From: Rhynochetos jubatus
Lineage: Eukaryota > Chordata > Aves > Eurypygiformes > Rhynochetidae
Length of the DNA: 64,000 bases
Assembly: GCA_027574665.1 (NCBI GenBank)
Contig: CM050655.1
Span: forward strand, 10,659,170-10,723,169
Reading direction: 5' to 3'
Every line of letters begins with the position of its first letter. Within the stretch, counting starts at the first letter, position 1. This document shows positions 13,901-25,900 of this stretch, piece after piece. The notes beneath the pieces were generated by a model. The model was given only the letters and a program-made list of their open reading frames with translations. It was not told where the DNA came from and ran no database searches. Position numbers and translations under genes: made by a program.

Positions 13901-16900
13901 GCTCAGAGCTTTATCAGCCTGGGAGTTCAAGAGCAAAAGTTCATTTTTTCTTTCCAGCTGCATCGCATGGTCCTACAAAGGAGATCTCCTCTCCCTACCA
14001 AGCCAGCCTCTCGTATCCTCTGACCGTCAGGGCACAACATTAGTCTGACAGTGTTATCTAAAGGTTCTCCTGTTCCATCCTCGGAGCTATTTCCGTGCTG
14101 CAAGAAACAAATAAATGACACGTGACCTTTCTCGCAGTAGAACTGCAATCTCGTAACACTACTGGACCACAGGCATGATTCTACTGCGTGAGGTTCGTTT
14201 GACGTCAAACCAACGACACTGACTTCAATTACAAACCAAACTAAAGATGTCAAAAAAATATATTGGTCTAAACAGCACAGTCAGCTCTGGTTTGGGTTCG
14301 CTTGGTTGGTTGGTGGGTTGCTTTAATTTAAAGGAATGCTTGAAATAGCTAACCTACAACCACGAAATGATGTTTCCAATGAGGTCTGCAGAACCAAATT
14401 TTCAGCTTAATTTGTTCTCTTCCGAAGAGCAGTCCAAGGGGGATGCGATCTCTGCCAGTCAGCTGAGACCTCACCCAGATTGCTAAGTGGGTTAGAGGTG
14501 TCTGCACAAGCGTCTTTGCCGGGAGACCAGCGAAGAACGGAATTTCACTATTCTAATTCTCAGCGCCACTGTCAATTCCGTTACACTTCATTTCAGTTAA
14601 CGCTGCGGCATAATGAAAATACAATAAATAAATAAAAGTAGCTTCCCAGCTGCCCTCTTCTGTGCTCCTGTTAACTTGGTGCAGGAGGAGCTGAACCCAC
14701 AGGCTGCAGCTTCTACACAGCAGCAGCACCACACTCGGGTAGTTACCCACACCCTCGTCTCAGGTAACTGCAGCCTTACTTAATGACAAAAAGCAGAAGG
14801 GATGGGGTTCCCCCCCTCGCCAGAATCTTCTGGTATCCCAAATTTATTTTTCACCCTATTGTGAAAGGCAGCACTCTGCAAAAACGTCTTTTTGTTATGA
14901 CTTACTTAGCTGAGGAGACTATGAGCTGCGAGTCTTTGTACGCTATCAGATAGCTCTGATTCTCTGGATTATGCACCGTTACCTAAAAAGGGGAGGAGAA
15001 AGGAATATTAAAAACGGGAGTTTTTTCCTTGTAAGACAAGCATTTCCTTCCACTACCACCCCACTTCGTTCAGCCCCACATTTCTTGGTTATCACCCAGT
15101 GTGAACTTTCACTTACCACTGCCCAGTATTCCCCTGGAGTTTTTACCTTGTAACTGGAGACACAGAATTGGGCACTGAAGGTAAAACCATCTTCCCCGAT
15201 ACACGTAGTACAGAAACCGTGTGGCAGAACGTTCTGCCACAGCAGGACCCCGAATCTCTATCCTGGCACTGAGCCTGCATGTACAGAGGTGTATGTGAAT
15301 CTATGGAAAACCTAACACAGAACACCACTACGTACGTACTGCTGCTTTCAGGGCTTGGCACCAACTCCACTCCCTAAGGCTTATTGTGCATCCAACCACA
15401 GAGCTTTTCCTTGATTCCCGTGAGTGAAATCCAGATTCAGTTCTCAGAAACGCTAGGAGTTCTTCTCTCAAATGTCCACACCTTGGTGGGCGGATTTGTG
15501 GCATCTCTCCCAAGTTCCCAAGGACCTTACTACACCTGAAACCACCCTTAGGTTCAAATTTGACTATTTTACCACTAAACAAGGCTCTCGTACTGACGCT
15601 TGGCAATTCCACCCAGCAAATATGAAAGAAGAAATCAGATCTCCAAGTTCCTCTCTCTGTTCAGCAGGCCGGTACAGAGCCAGGTGCCACTCGGTTCTGC
15701 GCAGGCACCCTTGCGTTAGTACTGCAGCAACTCGGCATCCTCCCCAGGTTTGGCTTACTTTCACACATCTTTGAGCCTGCCCTCCAAGCTGCAGCCACCT
15801 GCCCTCTGACTAGGGCTTCAGATGTTCGCTACGCTGCATGGACCCGCCCTCTGAACCCGAACGTCGCTTTCTGGCGCGCGGCGACATGCTGCTGGAACCT
15901 CAGAACACCCTTCTGCTTGTCAGGGTCCCACGGCATAGAAAGAGTACCGCTGGCAACAAATACAAAGCACAGCAAGGCAAGGCCTCGTAGAGGAGCGCAT
16001 GCTCGCCGTTCAGTCCTACGAAAGTAGGATGCACCCTGCTTCTCCTCAAGGTCCTCGTTGCAAACATGTACCGTCTCAATCTACGCGCTCCACTGGTTAC
16101 AGAACCAGTCTGACTTCCGGGGCAGGTTTCTCCTGCAGCGCTCAGCCAGCTGATGTTTGCAAGTAGCCATTCTTAAAATATACATCTATTTATTGCTTCT
16201 GAGGAAATACTGCTTCTCCAGTGACCTGTTGTTTCTGGAGCAGGGGAGCCAAAGTCACGCCTCGAAAACAACATCCTTAAACAGCAGCTGCTGCTGTTGA
16301 ACTTAGGAAAAAGCTACACTCTGTTATTCTTACCAAAAATAAACTTGCACTGTTGTAGGTACATACAGCACAGAAAAGGACATTTTCAAACAAACATTCC
16401 AGGAATGCTGATAAACATGAGCAAGTTAGTACCTTCTATGAAAACCGTCAACATTCGAGTGTTACTGTGTAACTACTTACTGAAGGAATGTAACACTGTG
16501 CTGGGTTCAGTCAGGAAAGGGTTAACTCCCTTTACTGTGGTTACTAGGAAATTTCTAAGAAAAACATTGATAAGGCCTCAGCTGGTGCTGGGGATGGCTT
16601 GTACTGAACTCAAGGTCTTTTGTCCGCTTCGGATACTGTAGCTGACCCAGACTGACCAAGGAAGTATTTCATCCCATAGTACGTCATGTTCCGGTCTCTT
16701 TGGGTGGGGAGGAGGGTCTGGTAGCCATTACTCTTCCCTTCTCTCTCTCTCCCTTACTCCCTTGCTCGTCTCTCTGGGCACTTGCCCACCCTCCTGCGTT
16801 AGCTGCTTTGCCAACTCCTGTGCTGGCTCATTCGTGTGGGAGCTGGTGGGTTGTTTATAGTTTATGGCTGTGTTATCGCTGACAGGGTAATCTGCTGCAT

Positions 16901-19900
16901 CAGCTCCCGGGCTCCGGCCTTCAGGCTGCGGCTCTCGGGCTGCGATCGCTCTCGGGGTCTGATTTTCATCCCTCAACATCTGGGTGTGCACTGGGCAGTG
17001 GATGGTGGGAAACTGTATCATATTGTATATATTGTAGCATATGTTTCATTTTCTACTATTTTAAGTATTTATTAGTAGTAGTACCTGTATGTATTGATTT
17101 AGATTTAATTAGTAAATAGTTCTTATCTCAATTTTACGAGCTTCCTTATTTCTTTTTCCTCCGATTCTTCCCCTCCACTGGAGGAGGGGAGGGGGATTTG
17201 TGAGAGCGGCTTCGTGGTATTTTGCTAGCCGGAGTTAAACCACGACACACTGAAAAGGTCTGGTTGAGAAAAAGCAATTTTCAGAACAGCATCTGCTCAT
17301 ACTCACGCTTTCTAAGACCCGTAAACATCTTTCAGCACCCCATAATGAAGCAACCAATTTCTCCTCGTTTTCATCGCTGCTCAGGTGATCCACACATTCT
17401 TTAACTAAACAACAAAAAGAAGAGGTTGTTTCCACTGCCAGCAAAAGGCCTTCAAAAGCCTGGTGTACAAACTAACCAGCTACTCAGAGTTGCTATCAAC
17501 CTTGGTTTACACTTCCCAGAACTGTAATACCAGGAAACAATCACAGGGGCATGATCAGCACTACAAAACTCCTCATTTCGCCAATAAATTAGAAACACCC
17601 TTATTGACGATTCTGCCTGGACAAGTTTGCAACTGCTGCCACGCATTACTTACCTGCGTATTTTATTTTCTGTTGACAACGAAGAGGTGGTACAGCACAC
17701 AACCATGGCCCCTAACTGCGACGCGCTGCTTCGCAGAAGGGAAAAAATACAAGCAGAACGCTCTCCCCACACTTCACAAGTCTGAAATCGTGCGGAAGCT
17801 GAACATTTTCATCTCTTCAATCCCTCCTTTGTCCACCCCCCCGCTCACTGAAGACCAGGCTTTACTCAGCTCAAGAATCCACGTTACTCCTGTCCCTTTT
17901 CCCACCGGGGAGATGCTGACCCAAAACCCCTAACCAAGACATGTCTTCAAAACCCCATGGAAACAAAAGCCCCACCGTTTCTCCTTGAAGGGCTGCCTTC
18001 CTTCCTCCGGGATATTTAACCGAAACCTATCAGGCCTGAAAATCATTCTGGAACACTGCAAAGGAGGTTTTACTCCACATAAGTGTCCTGTGTGTGCTGC
18101 ACAGAGCTACGTACCACAGTCAGCTGCATTCTGTCTAACCTTAAGCCATCTTCCATCTCACACGTCACATGCAACTTCATACGCATTCGGTTTAACCTTA
18201 AAACTGCTTTCAGTCCCCCAGGCAAGAGATGAAAGTCACCCATATTTCCCAGTGCTGGGAAGAACTTAATTGTGCACTTATTTTCAGCGTTGCTGAGAAA
18301 AAAATAACATTTCTATTTTTACCCACAGCGAATGAACACTGAGAAAAGCAAACATCTTAGCAAGATGTACTCATTTTTCACGCTGTCAGAGCGGCGTCTC
18401 CAACGTACCTTTATCTACAATATGATCCAGACCACCTAGAAGCCGCAGCTCTTCTTTAAACCAGTCCCCAGCTCGTTTGGAGGTGAGAGACAGTAACGTC
18501 TCCATGGCCAGATGCCCGGTCTGAAAGAGTCGGGTTCCAGAATTAGTGAAATCATCCAGCGCAGCTGTAGCCAATACATCAAACCGTACAAACACGCGTC
18601 ACCAACCCCGTAACCCCGAGTTACAGGGTCTGAGCGGAGGAACCACCAGAGGGAGCAAAACCAGACGCAAACACACGCGTAGCTCAAAAAACGACTTGGT
18701 ACTGATGAAAAGGACTTGGCGTTTCCCACTCTGCCCTGATTTTATTCACAGCTTAGGAAAGCCAAGCAGCCTCCTTTCATCTGTTCCTCTTGTTATCAAA
18801 AGACACAAGCGGAGGAAGGAAACGGACAAATCAGCCAGGCAGGAAAAATCCCAAGAAAAGCCACAGTAAACACTGCTTCTCTGTCTCCCAGCCACACCGG
18901 CTCTGCGGCTCGTAGAGCACATTTGATTCTAAGCGTAGGTGCTTGTGGCTGAATGTTCAGCTCAGGAGATGGCACTCCGAGTGAAACACTGCAGAAAGTC
19001 TCACTACGGTTACTGTGGACTTTTAAGTGAAAAAGGGGAATCCATATCAAAATTCAACAACAGCAAAGACGAGTTTACTCCCTGCAAATGGAGGGTGAAG
19101 TGATTTCAGGTCATGATCTTAGTTAATCCCTTGCAAGGTTTTTAACCAAAACTAACGCCATTTACAAAGTCAAGACTGTAACTTTTTTACCAGAGGCCTC
19201 TAATATAAGGCAAATGTTAATAATGAAACGGACATGGACGTGTAAATTCACACCTGCGCCAAAGTGAGCAGCATAAAAGCACAAGCCAATGTGGACTACT
19301 GCGTTTCATTTCATACATGGGACCAAAATACGACAGCGAAAGGTTGGAGAAGAAGCACAAGACCTCGTTAAAGCCGACTGCATTTAACCACCCTCCCCGA
19401 CACATCTGACTTGCAATACTTCAAGGGGGGCTGTGCTCCTTCGGAGCTGCGCAGCATGTTCCAGGACACCAGTGCAAACCTCAGCACCTCCAAGGAGTAA
19501 CAGTACTCACCAGCGTCGAGAAACACTCCCTTGTCCTGCAAACCCAAGTCATAAACTACGTGAGCCGCCCCCATCAGCTTCAGCTGCTGCCCTTGTTTCC
19601 CAAAGGGTGACTTCCCAGGAGGAGAAGAAAGCTGCAGATGAGTCTGGATAAAGCAGACTCACCACCCAGAGTCCGTTACCTCCTTCCTTCAGGAGCAAGC
19701 TCAGCGGCACTCAGAAGCACGTAGTTAGTAACCGCGTTGCGCCTACGTGAACGGAGGTGCCCTTGGGTCCGACAGCGTTGTAGGGCACAAGGGAAAACAA
19801 GCAGCAGCAGCAAACCTACCGCAGCTCCGTCCTCCCCAGGTCAGCAGCACCTCAACTCCCCGTCACAGAGGAAACAAAGGCAAAGCTGCAACTGCTCCTG

Positions 19901-22900
19901 CAACCGTCCCACCACCCGGGAAACTGGTAACTACCTGCAATTGCCAGCAGCCACGCGAGGCGCCCCGCGGGGGGGAAACAACACGCTCGGTTACAGTGTT
20001 CTCACCTCATGCCTGGGATGCAAGATCCAAAGCCTCACCCTTAAAGCCTCCAAGTTAAAAGCCTAATGCTAGGGGAGATGGAGACTGGTAAGCAATGGCT
20101 GGAGAACTCCCCTCCTGAAGCCAGCCACACGAGAAAGCGTTCCGAGGGAGGAGCGGACCTGAGACCGCAGTCTGACAGATGCCTAGCTCCCTGAAGCTTT
20201 CCCGTCCTCTTCAGAGGACTCCACTTCTATAGGCTGAGCTTGAAAACACTGCAAATGGAGACCTGAAATGATGCGTAACCTACACCACGTTGGTAGAAGC
20301 TGAATGAAAACTTTTCTCCAACATTTTATGGGCTACAAAAGATATAGTGAACTTCAGAAACGTCTTCACCACGAAAGCGCAAAGGCCACGCAATATTTAA
20401 AATAGGGTGCTTGTTGCTCTTTGGTGGAAAACGAAGATTTCCAAAAGCTCCAGGAGAAGATAATTTGACACTGACACTAACGGGCGTAAGAACACAATGC
20501 TCAAGGCTGTATTTTTGCTTTTAGTAAATTGTATCAAACCTTGTAAGCTTTTTGCTTTTGGGGAAAGGAATCCATTCTACCCAATTTTTATTGCCTACTA
20601 CTATGAAATTTTAACACCAAAGGTCCCAAACCCAGTTCCGTTAAGCTTTCAGCCTCATGCTGGGAGTGAAACACAGAATAACCTCTTCCACCAACTGGAA
20701 AGAGAAGTCACTTCTGAAGGTTTTCGTTACGATGCAACAGAGAAGACCTGGTGGGAGGCGGGAGCTAGAGGGCTACGCTGCCTGACCAGCAGGTGCCATT
20801 TGCTGACGTGACAGCTAAGTTCTTCACATTTCATCTTCTTCTAAGCCAGCAAAACCAACCCTGGAACAAATTCAACCTGCAGAGAATTCCTTCTCCATTT
20901 CTGGGTTTACGTTTTTAACGTTCACAGCAGCCCAGAGCACAGAACCCTTTGAGTACCTGTCTGAGTACTCCAATTAGTTCAATCTCACCTGCAGACAGTC
21001 ACACAAACAACCGTGTCCGTGGACAGAGACAGGCAATGCTGACCATCTGCGTGTGACCGGTGTGAGAGTAAAAAATACCAAGGTGTGGCCAGAGCAGCAC
21101 CAGCTGAAGTTACCAACGCTCGTGCAGCACTCCTGTTTCTCAGCAGATGGGCCGGCGTCTGAAAAAGCACACATCTTTTCTTTACTCCCAGGGAGTGTGC
21201 GTTTTTGTTAGCGTTTTCTGCCCGGTAGCGGGTACAGACCAGAGACTACTTACTATACCTCATGCCACATCTATGTGAAAGCAACTTTATCTTCTACATA
21301 TGAAATTCATTATCGTCTCAACTTCCCCTCGCTACCATCCTAAGTTGGAAGAGGCCCTAATCATCTCATCTGCCTTGCACATATTCTCTAAACACCATAC
21401 AGTCTCTGCTTCTAGATGGTGCAGCTGGGAGGGAACCAGTTTCCACCTGTGAGGTACTACAGCATTCAACACATTCACAACAGCAGCTCGATGTAGTTTT
21501 AAGGAAGATATGCCTCCGAGCAAAAACCCCACACCAGCTGAAACTGATGGCCTGTGGCAGTATTACTCTTCCCTCATGGGCAACTTCCTCGCAAGACAGA
21601 GTCCCTTTTAGTACATCCTCTCCCTTCAAAACCCGTGCCGAAGAGAACACAGGAGCAGAATTACAGTTCATAAAAGCCCGTCGGGCTAGCCTGGATTATG
21701 ACCATGAGAAAGGCTCAAAGAGGAGACAGTGGGCTGTGTGGCTGGATGCTTTAGCAATGAGGAACCTGCACCAGCTGTTCCATGCTTCATAAAGAGCTGT
21801 CTTGCAGTTCACAGTGCAAAAGATACCCTGGCACCGACGGACTGAGCTACGTGAGCTGCCGTCAGTGCCAAACCAGCGCTGAAATAAGACACTGATTGTA
21901 CCCAGCCCGAGCCGATCGCCACCTAGAGAACAGATTTCAGCCAGCGTTGGTATCTTCAGATCGTACCATGTGAATCCGGGGTAAGCCCAACGCAGAGAAA
22001 ATAACCTCAGCTTCATTCCTCCTTTGCAGATTTCATAGGCCAGGAAACAAAGGAGCCCCCTACCTGCCTGTTTCATAGGTCTGCAGGAGCCTGGAACTGC
22101 AACTCAATCCTCCTCCGCCCCCACAAACTGATTACCAAGGCTAAGAATTACGTCATCAATACTATCTTCCTCCCCCAAAATGCAGCTCTTTCTGCTGCTG
22201 CCTAATACTGACTTTTCATCCCAATTCAGCTATTTGTTCCACTGCTAGAATTTTGGGAAAAAACCCAAACTGACAAAAAAAGTCACAAAAACGACACAAG
22301 AAACGCCAGCTCAACAACGCATATTCTCTCGTATTTAACCTGGGATGGAACACAATCCTAACCGCAGGTCACTGGCAGGGGTTTAAACATTACTTGCAGA
22401 GATAAAGCTCTAAAAAAGCTCACTTGATAAAAAAATAAATCCGAAGCTTCTCCCATCAGGCGTGTTACATAAAAATGGTGACAACCTACTAAGAATCTTG
22501 AAAATATTCAAATAAGGTGATAAAAGATGAGAAAAAATGAAGTTCATACTAACATCTGTTACACTGAAACATGGTGAAAGCAAAACCACGTTACTCGTTT
22601 TTGCCATCTATGGCCACTCATCTGCTCAATCTCACCAGTGCTCTAGATGCACGCCTTGAAGACGCCTTGCAACTTACCCTTTATTTTTCAGGCAAGCTTG
22701 ATGCTCTAGCATCAAACCACGGCCAGATTTGGTTTTAAACAAGCCCAGTTCACTCTGCTGCAGCTCAGGACACGTTCATAAAGAACAAGTATGTTTGAGG
22801 AAGGCAGGAACAAAATCCACCCGCGTTTACGGTAACCAACAGATCTGCCACCACACTTGGGGCAGAGAGAAACCCGTTTCCGTAGGACAGATTGGGTTCC

Positions 22901-25900
22901 TTTCTCAAGGCAGAACCCGCACCACATGTTCGATTTAACACACAACGCTCCTGTTCCCACGTACGAATACTGTTTGCGAGCGCACATACAACCTTTAGGC
23001 AAAGAAACAGAGTCCAATAACCTAAACGTTGCCTTTAACCACACGGCTGTTTAAAGCATGACTTGCTTTGGATCGCTCCCTTGAACTAGCTGCCCTTCGC
23101 TGGAGAGAACGGTGAATCAGACAGCTGCAGAATATCATCCTAACTTTATCCTAACAGCCTTTTAGAAAGGAAATTTCAAATTTAAAGAAGAAAATACTTC
23201 GGTATACACACAAAAGAGACAAAATGTCATGACTCCTCAGCTGGGAGATGAGGTAAAGGATAATGCTTACAAGTTCCATTTTATTAAGTGTTCCGCTCCT
23301 GCCAAGGCGTTCCAATAAAAGCATGATACCCACCGTGATGTTTTCGAGATCAAGATGTTTGTTGTGAACAGTTTCACACAGTCTCCGAATTTTTTCCTTG
23401 ATTTTATTCATGTCTTTTTCGTTCAGCAGCTTGGCAGAAGAAGCATCTTGTTCCAGCTCCAAAAGCCGTATCATCAGATCGAGACTAGCTCTGTCTAAAT
23501 CCATGTTCAAACGGTCTCTGCTCAGGATGTACATCAGAGCTGCTGTACAAAGAGACAAATTCTGGGGTTGGGAGAGGAAAGGAAGAAAAGAGTTAATTTG
23601 TAGTAATCACATCAGGCAGACCTTTTCAATTTTTAATAAACAAGCTGAGATTTACGAAAGAAAACACCTAACAAGTCCCAACCTACATTAGCCCTTGCAC
23701 GAGTACTCACTGCTGCACAGAGTCCTTCTAGCAAGTTACTAGCGTGTTTTCCTGACCAACACAACTGAGGGATAAGTCGCAGTACGTGTACAACCCCCCA
23801 GCAGAAAAGCAGGGTTTCTACTTTTGAGGGGCTCAGCGCTGCAGAGTGCGTAAGGAACACGGCATTACAGAAGGGACAGGTGGCAGGGAACAGGGTGAAA
23901 AAGCAGAGGGTACGGGCAAGGCAGACGAACGCGGTGGTTCGACGGCACGAGCCAGCACCAGCACGTATGGAGATCGTGGGGACAGGGTTTGCGTATGAAG
24001 GGGTAGCAGTGGGAAAAGTGCCTCGTGAGAGGCTCCGCCAGTCAACAGTTTACCCAAATCTTGCCAGTACAAACACATTTAATTCCCAGGGAAATTCTGC
24101 TGTTCGGAAGTAGCCAGAGGACAAACCAGTTTCCACCCTGCCCTGTCCCCATCAGCCCTTAACAAGTAAAGGCCGCTGTCTTGCCCGAGCCACGTCTCAC
24201 TGAGTTTAACTTGCAGGAGTCAACATGCTGCATGCATCTGGGTTTTTTTCTGTATAAAGTAAACCAAAAACGGAGACAAACTAATTCTGGGATGTGAAAG
24301 TTGCACGGCTCAACAGGAAAGAGCAGATTTTCTGTGTCACAGCAGATTAACATCATGTTCAGAGCTCAGCCAACCACCAAAGCAATCGTTAGCTGCTCCT
24401 GTTTATTTTAGAAGCAAGTAATCATCATACCTGGTCACAGTAAGCAGCATCAGCATTTCCAAAACAGGATTCGGCAGCTGACAGTCTATCAAAAGCTGTG
24501 TTCAACTCCTTCCTGTCTGAGTCAAGGAAACCCTCCTTTAACCCGGCTAACCACCAAAGACGCGTTACGCTGAAGGAAGGCAGCAGGGGTTCCCAAACCT
24601 ACATCTCCTCTCACGAGCACAACCTTGAGACACAGCATTGCTCGCAAGAAAGAAAACCACCTGTGCTGGGTTCAGTCAGGAAAGGGCTAACTCCCTTTAC
24701 TCTGGTTGCCAGGGAACTCTGTTGCTGGACAGTAAGTGAAAACATTGATAAGGCCTCAGCTGGTGCTGGGGATGGCCTGTACTGAACTCAAGGTCTTTTG
24801 TCCACTTCGGATACTGTAGCAGACCCAGACTGACCAAGGAAGTATTTCATCCCATAGTCCGTCATGTTCCGGTCTCTTGGGGTGGGGAAGAGGGTCCGGT
24901 AGCCATTACTCTGCCCTTCTCTCTCTCTCCCTTACTCCCTTGCTTGTCTCTCCGGGCACTTGCTAACCCTCCTGCGTTAGCTGCTTTGCCAGCTCCTGTG
25001 CTGGCTCCTTCGTGTGGGAGCTGGTGGATTGTTTTGAGTTTTCTGGCTGTGTTATCAGTGATAAGGTTTGCTCGGAATCCACTGCGTAGGCTCCCGGGCT
25101 CCGGCCTTCAGGCCGCGGCTCTCAGGCTGCGATCGCTCTCGGGCTGTGGGTCTCGGGCTCTCTGGGTCTCATTTTCATCCCTCAACATCTGGGTGTGCAT
25201 TGGTCAGTGGATGGTGGGAAATTGTATCATATTGTATATATTGTAGCATATGTTTCATTTTCTACTATTTTAAGTATTTATTAGTAGTAGTACCTGTATG
25301 TATTGATTCACATTTAATTAGTAAATAGTTCTTGTCTCAATTTTATGAACTTCCTTATTCCTTTTTCCTCCGATTCTTCCCCTCCACTGGAGGAGGGGAG
25401 GGGGATTTGTGAAAGCGGCTTCGTGGTATTTTGCTAGCCGGAGTTAAACCACAACACCACCACAGCTGCGAGTGTCCCTGCTCCCACCTTGGCAGATGTA
25501 AGGCAAGGAGCAAGCCATGCGGCTTGCCTACACAGCCAGGCATACGTTGTTTTCCCTTGGTTGCTCCAAGGGCCCTTGCAATTTTCTCTCTTTAATATCA
25601 GAGTTGGTTTACTCTGGATTTACCTGCAACTGGCTAAACTGTAAGAAATTCCATGTTCCTGGAAGAAGGCTCTGTTCCTTCAGAGCGGCCCTTACTAAAG
25701 CAGGACACAGCAGCACAGAGAAACCAACAGTTACTCTGCTGACATGGGACCTAGTAAAGCAGCATCTGTGAAGAACTATTTTCCACTGACCAGCGTTCTC
25801 CAGGTGAGCTTCCTGGTAAAAAAACATGCTTAAGCCTCCGAGAAGTTTCCATCAACTAGAAATCACGCAGCAGTTGTCAGAGGGAAACTGTGGGATTTAT

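Larger units (their letters stand above)
14983..17306 (-). other. WAPL: WAPL intron with solo LTR and palindrome
   Basis: This 2324-base intron contains the first LTR copy (16497-17247), placed 59 bases after the exon 9 donor, and a 22-base perfect palindrome at 15220-15241. Without the LTR it would be about 1.6 kb. Confidence 0.9.

Noticed and set aside
16728..17021. Open frames inside the LTR copies (also 24944-25328 in copy 2)
   Set aside because: They are short and lie entirely within non-coding LTR sequence. No retroviral protein motif is present.
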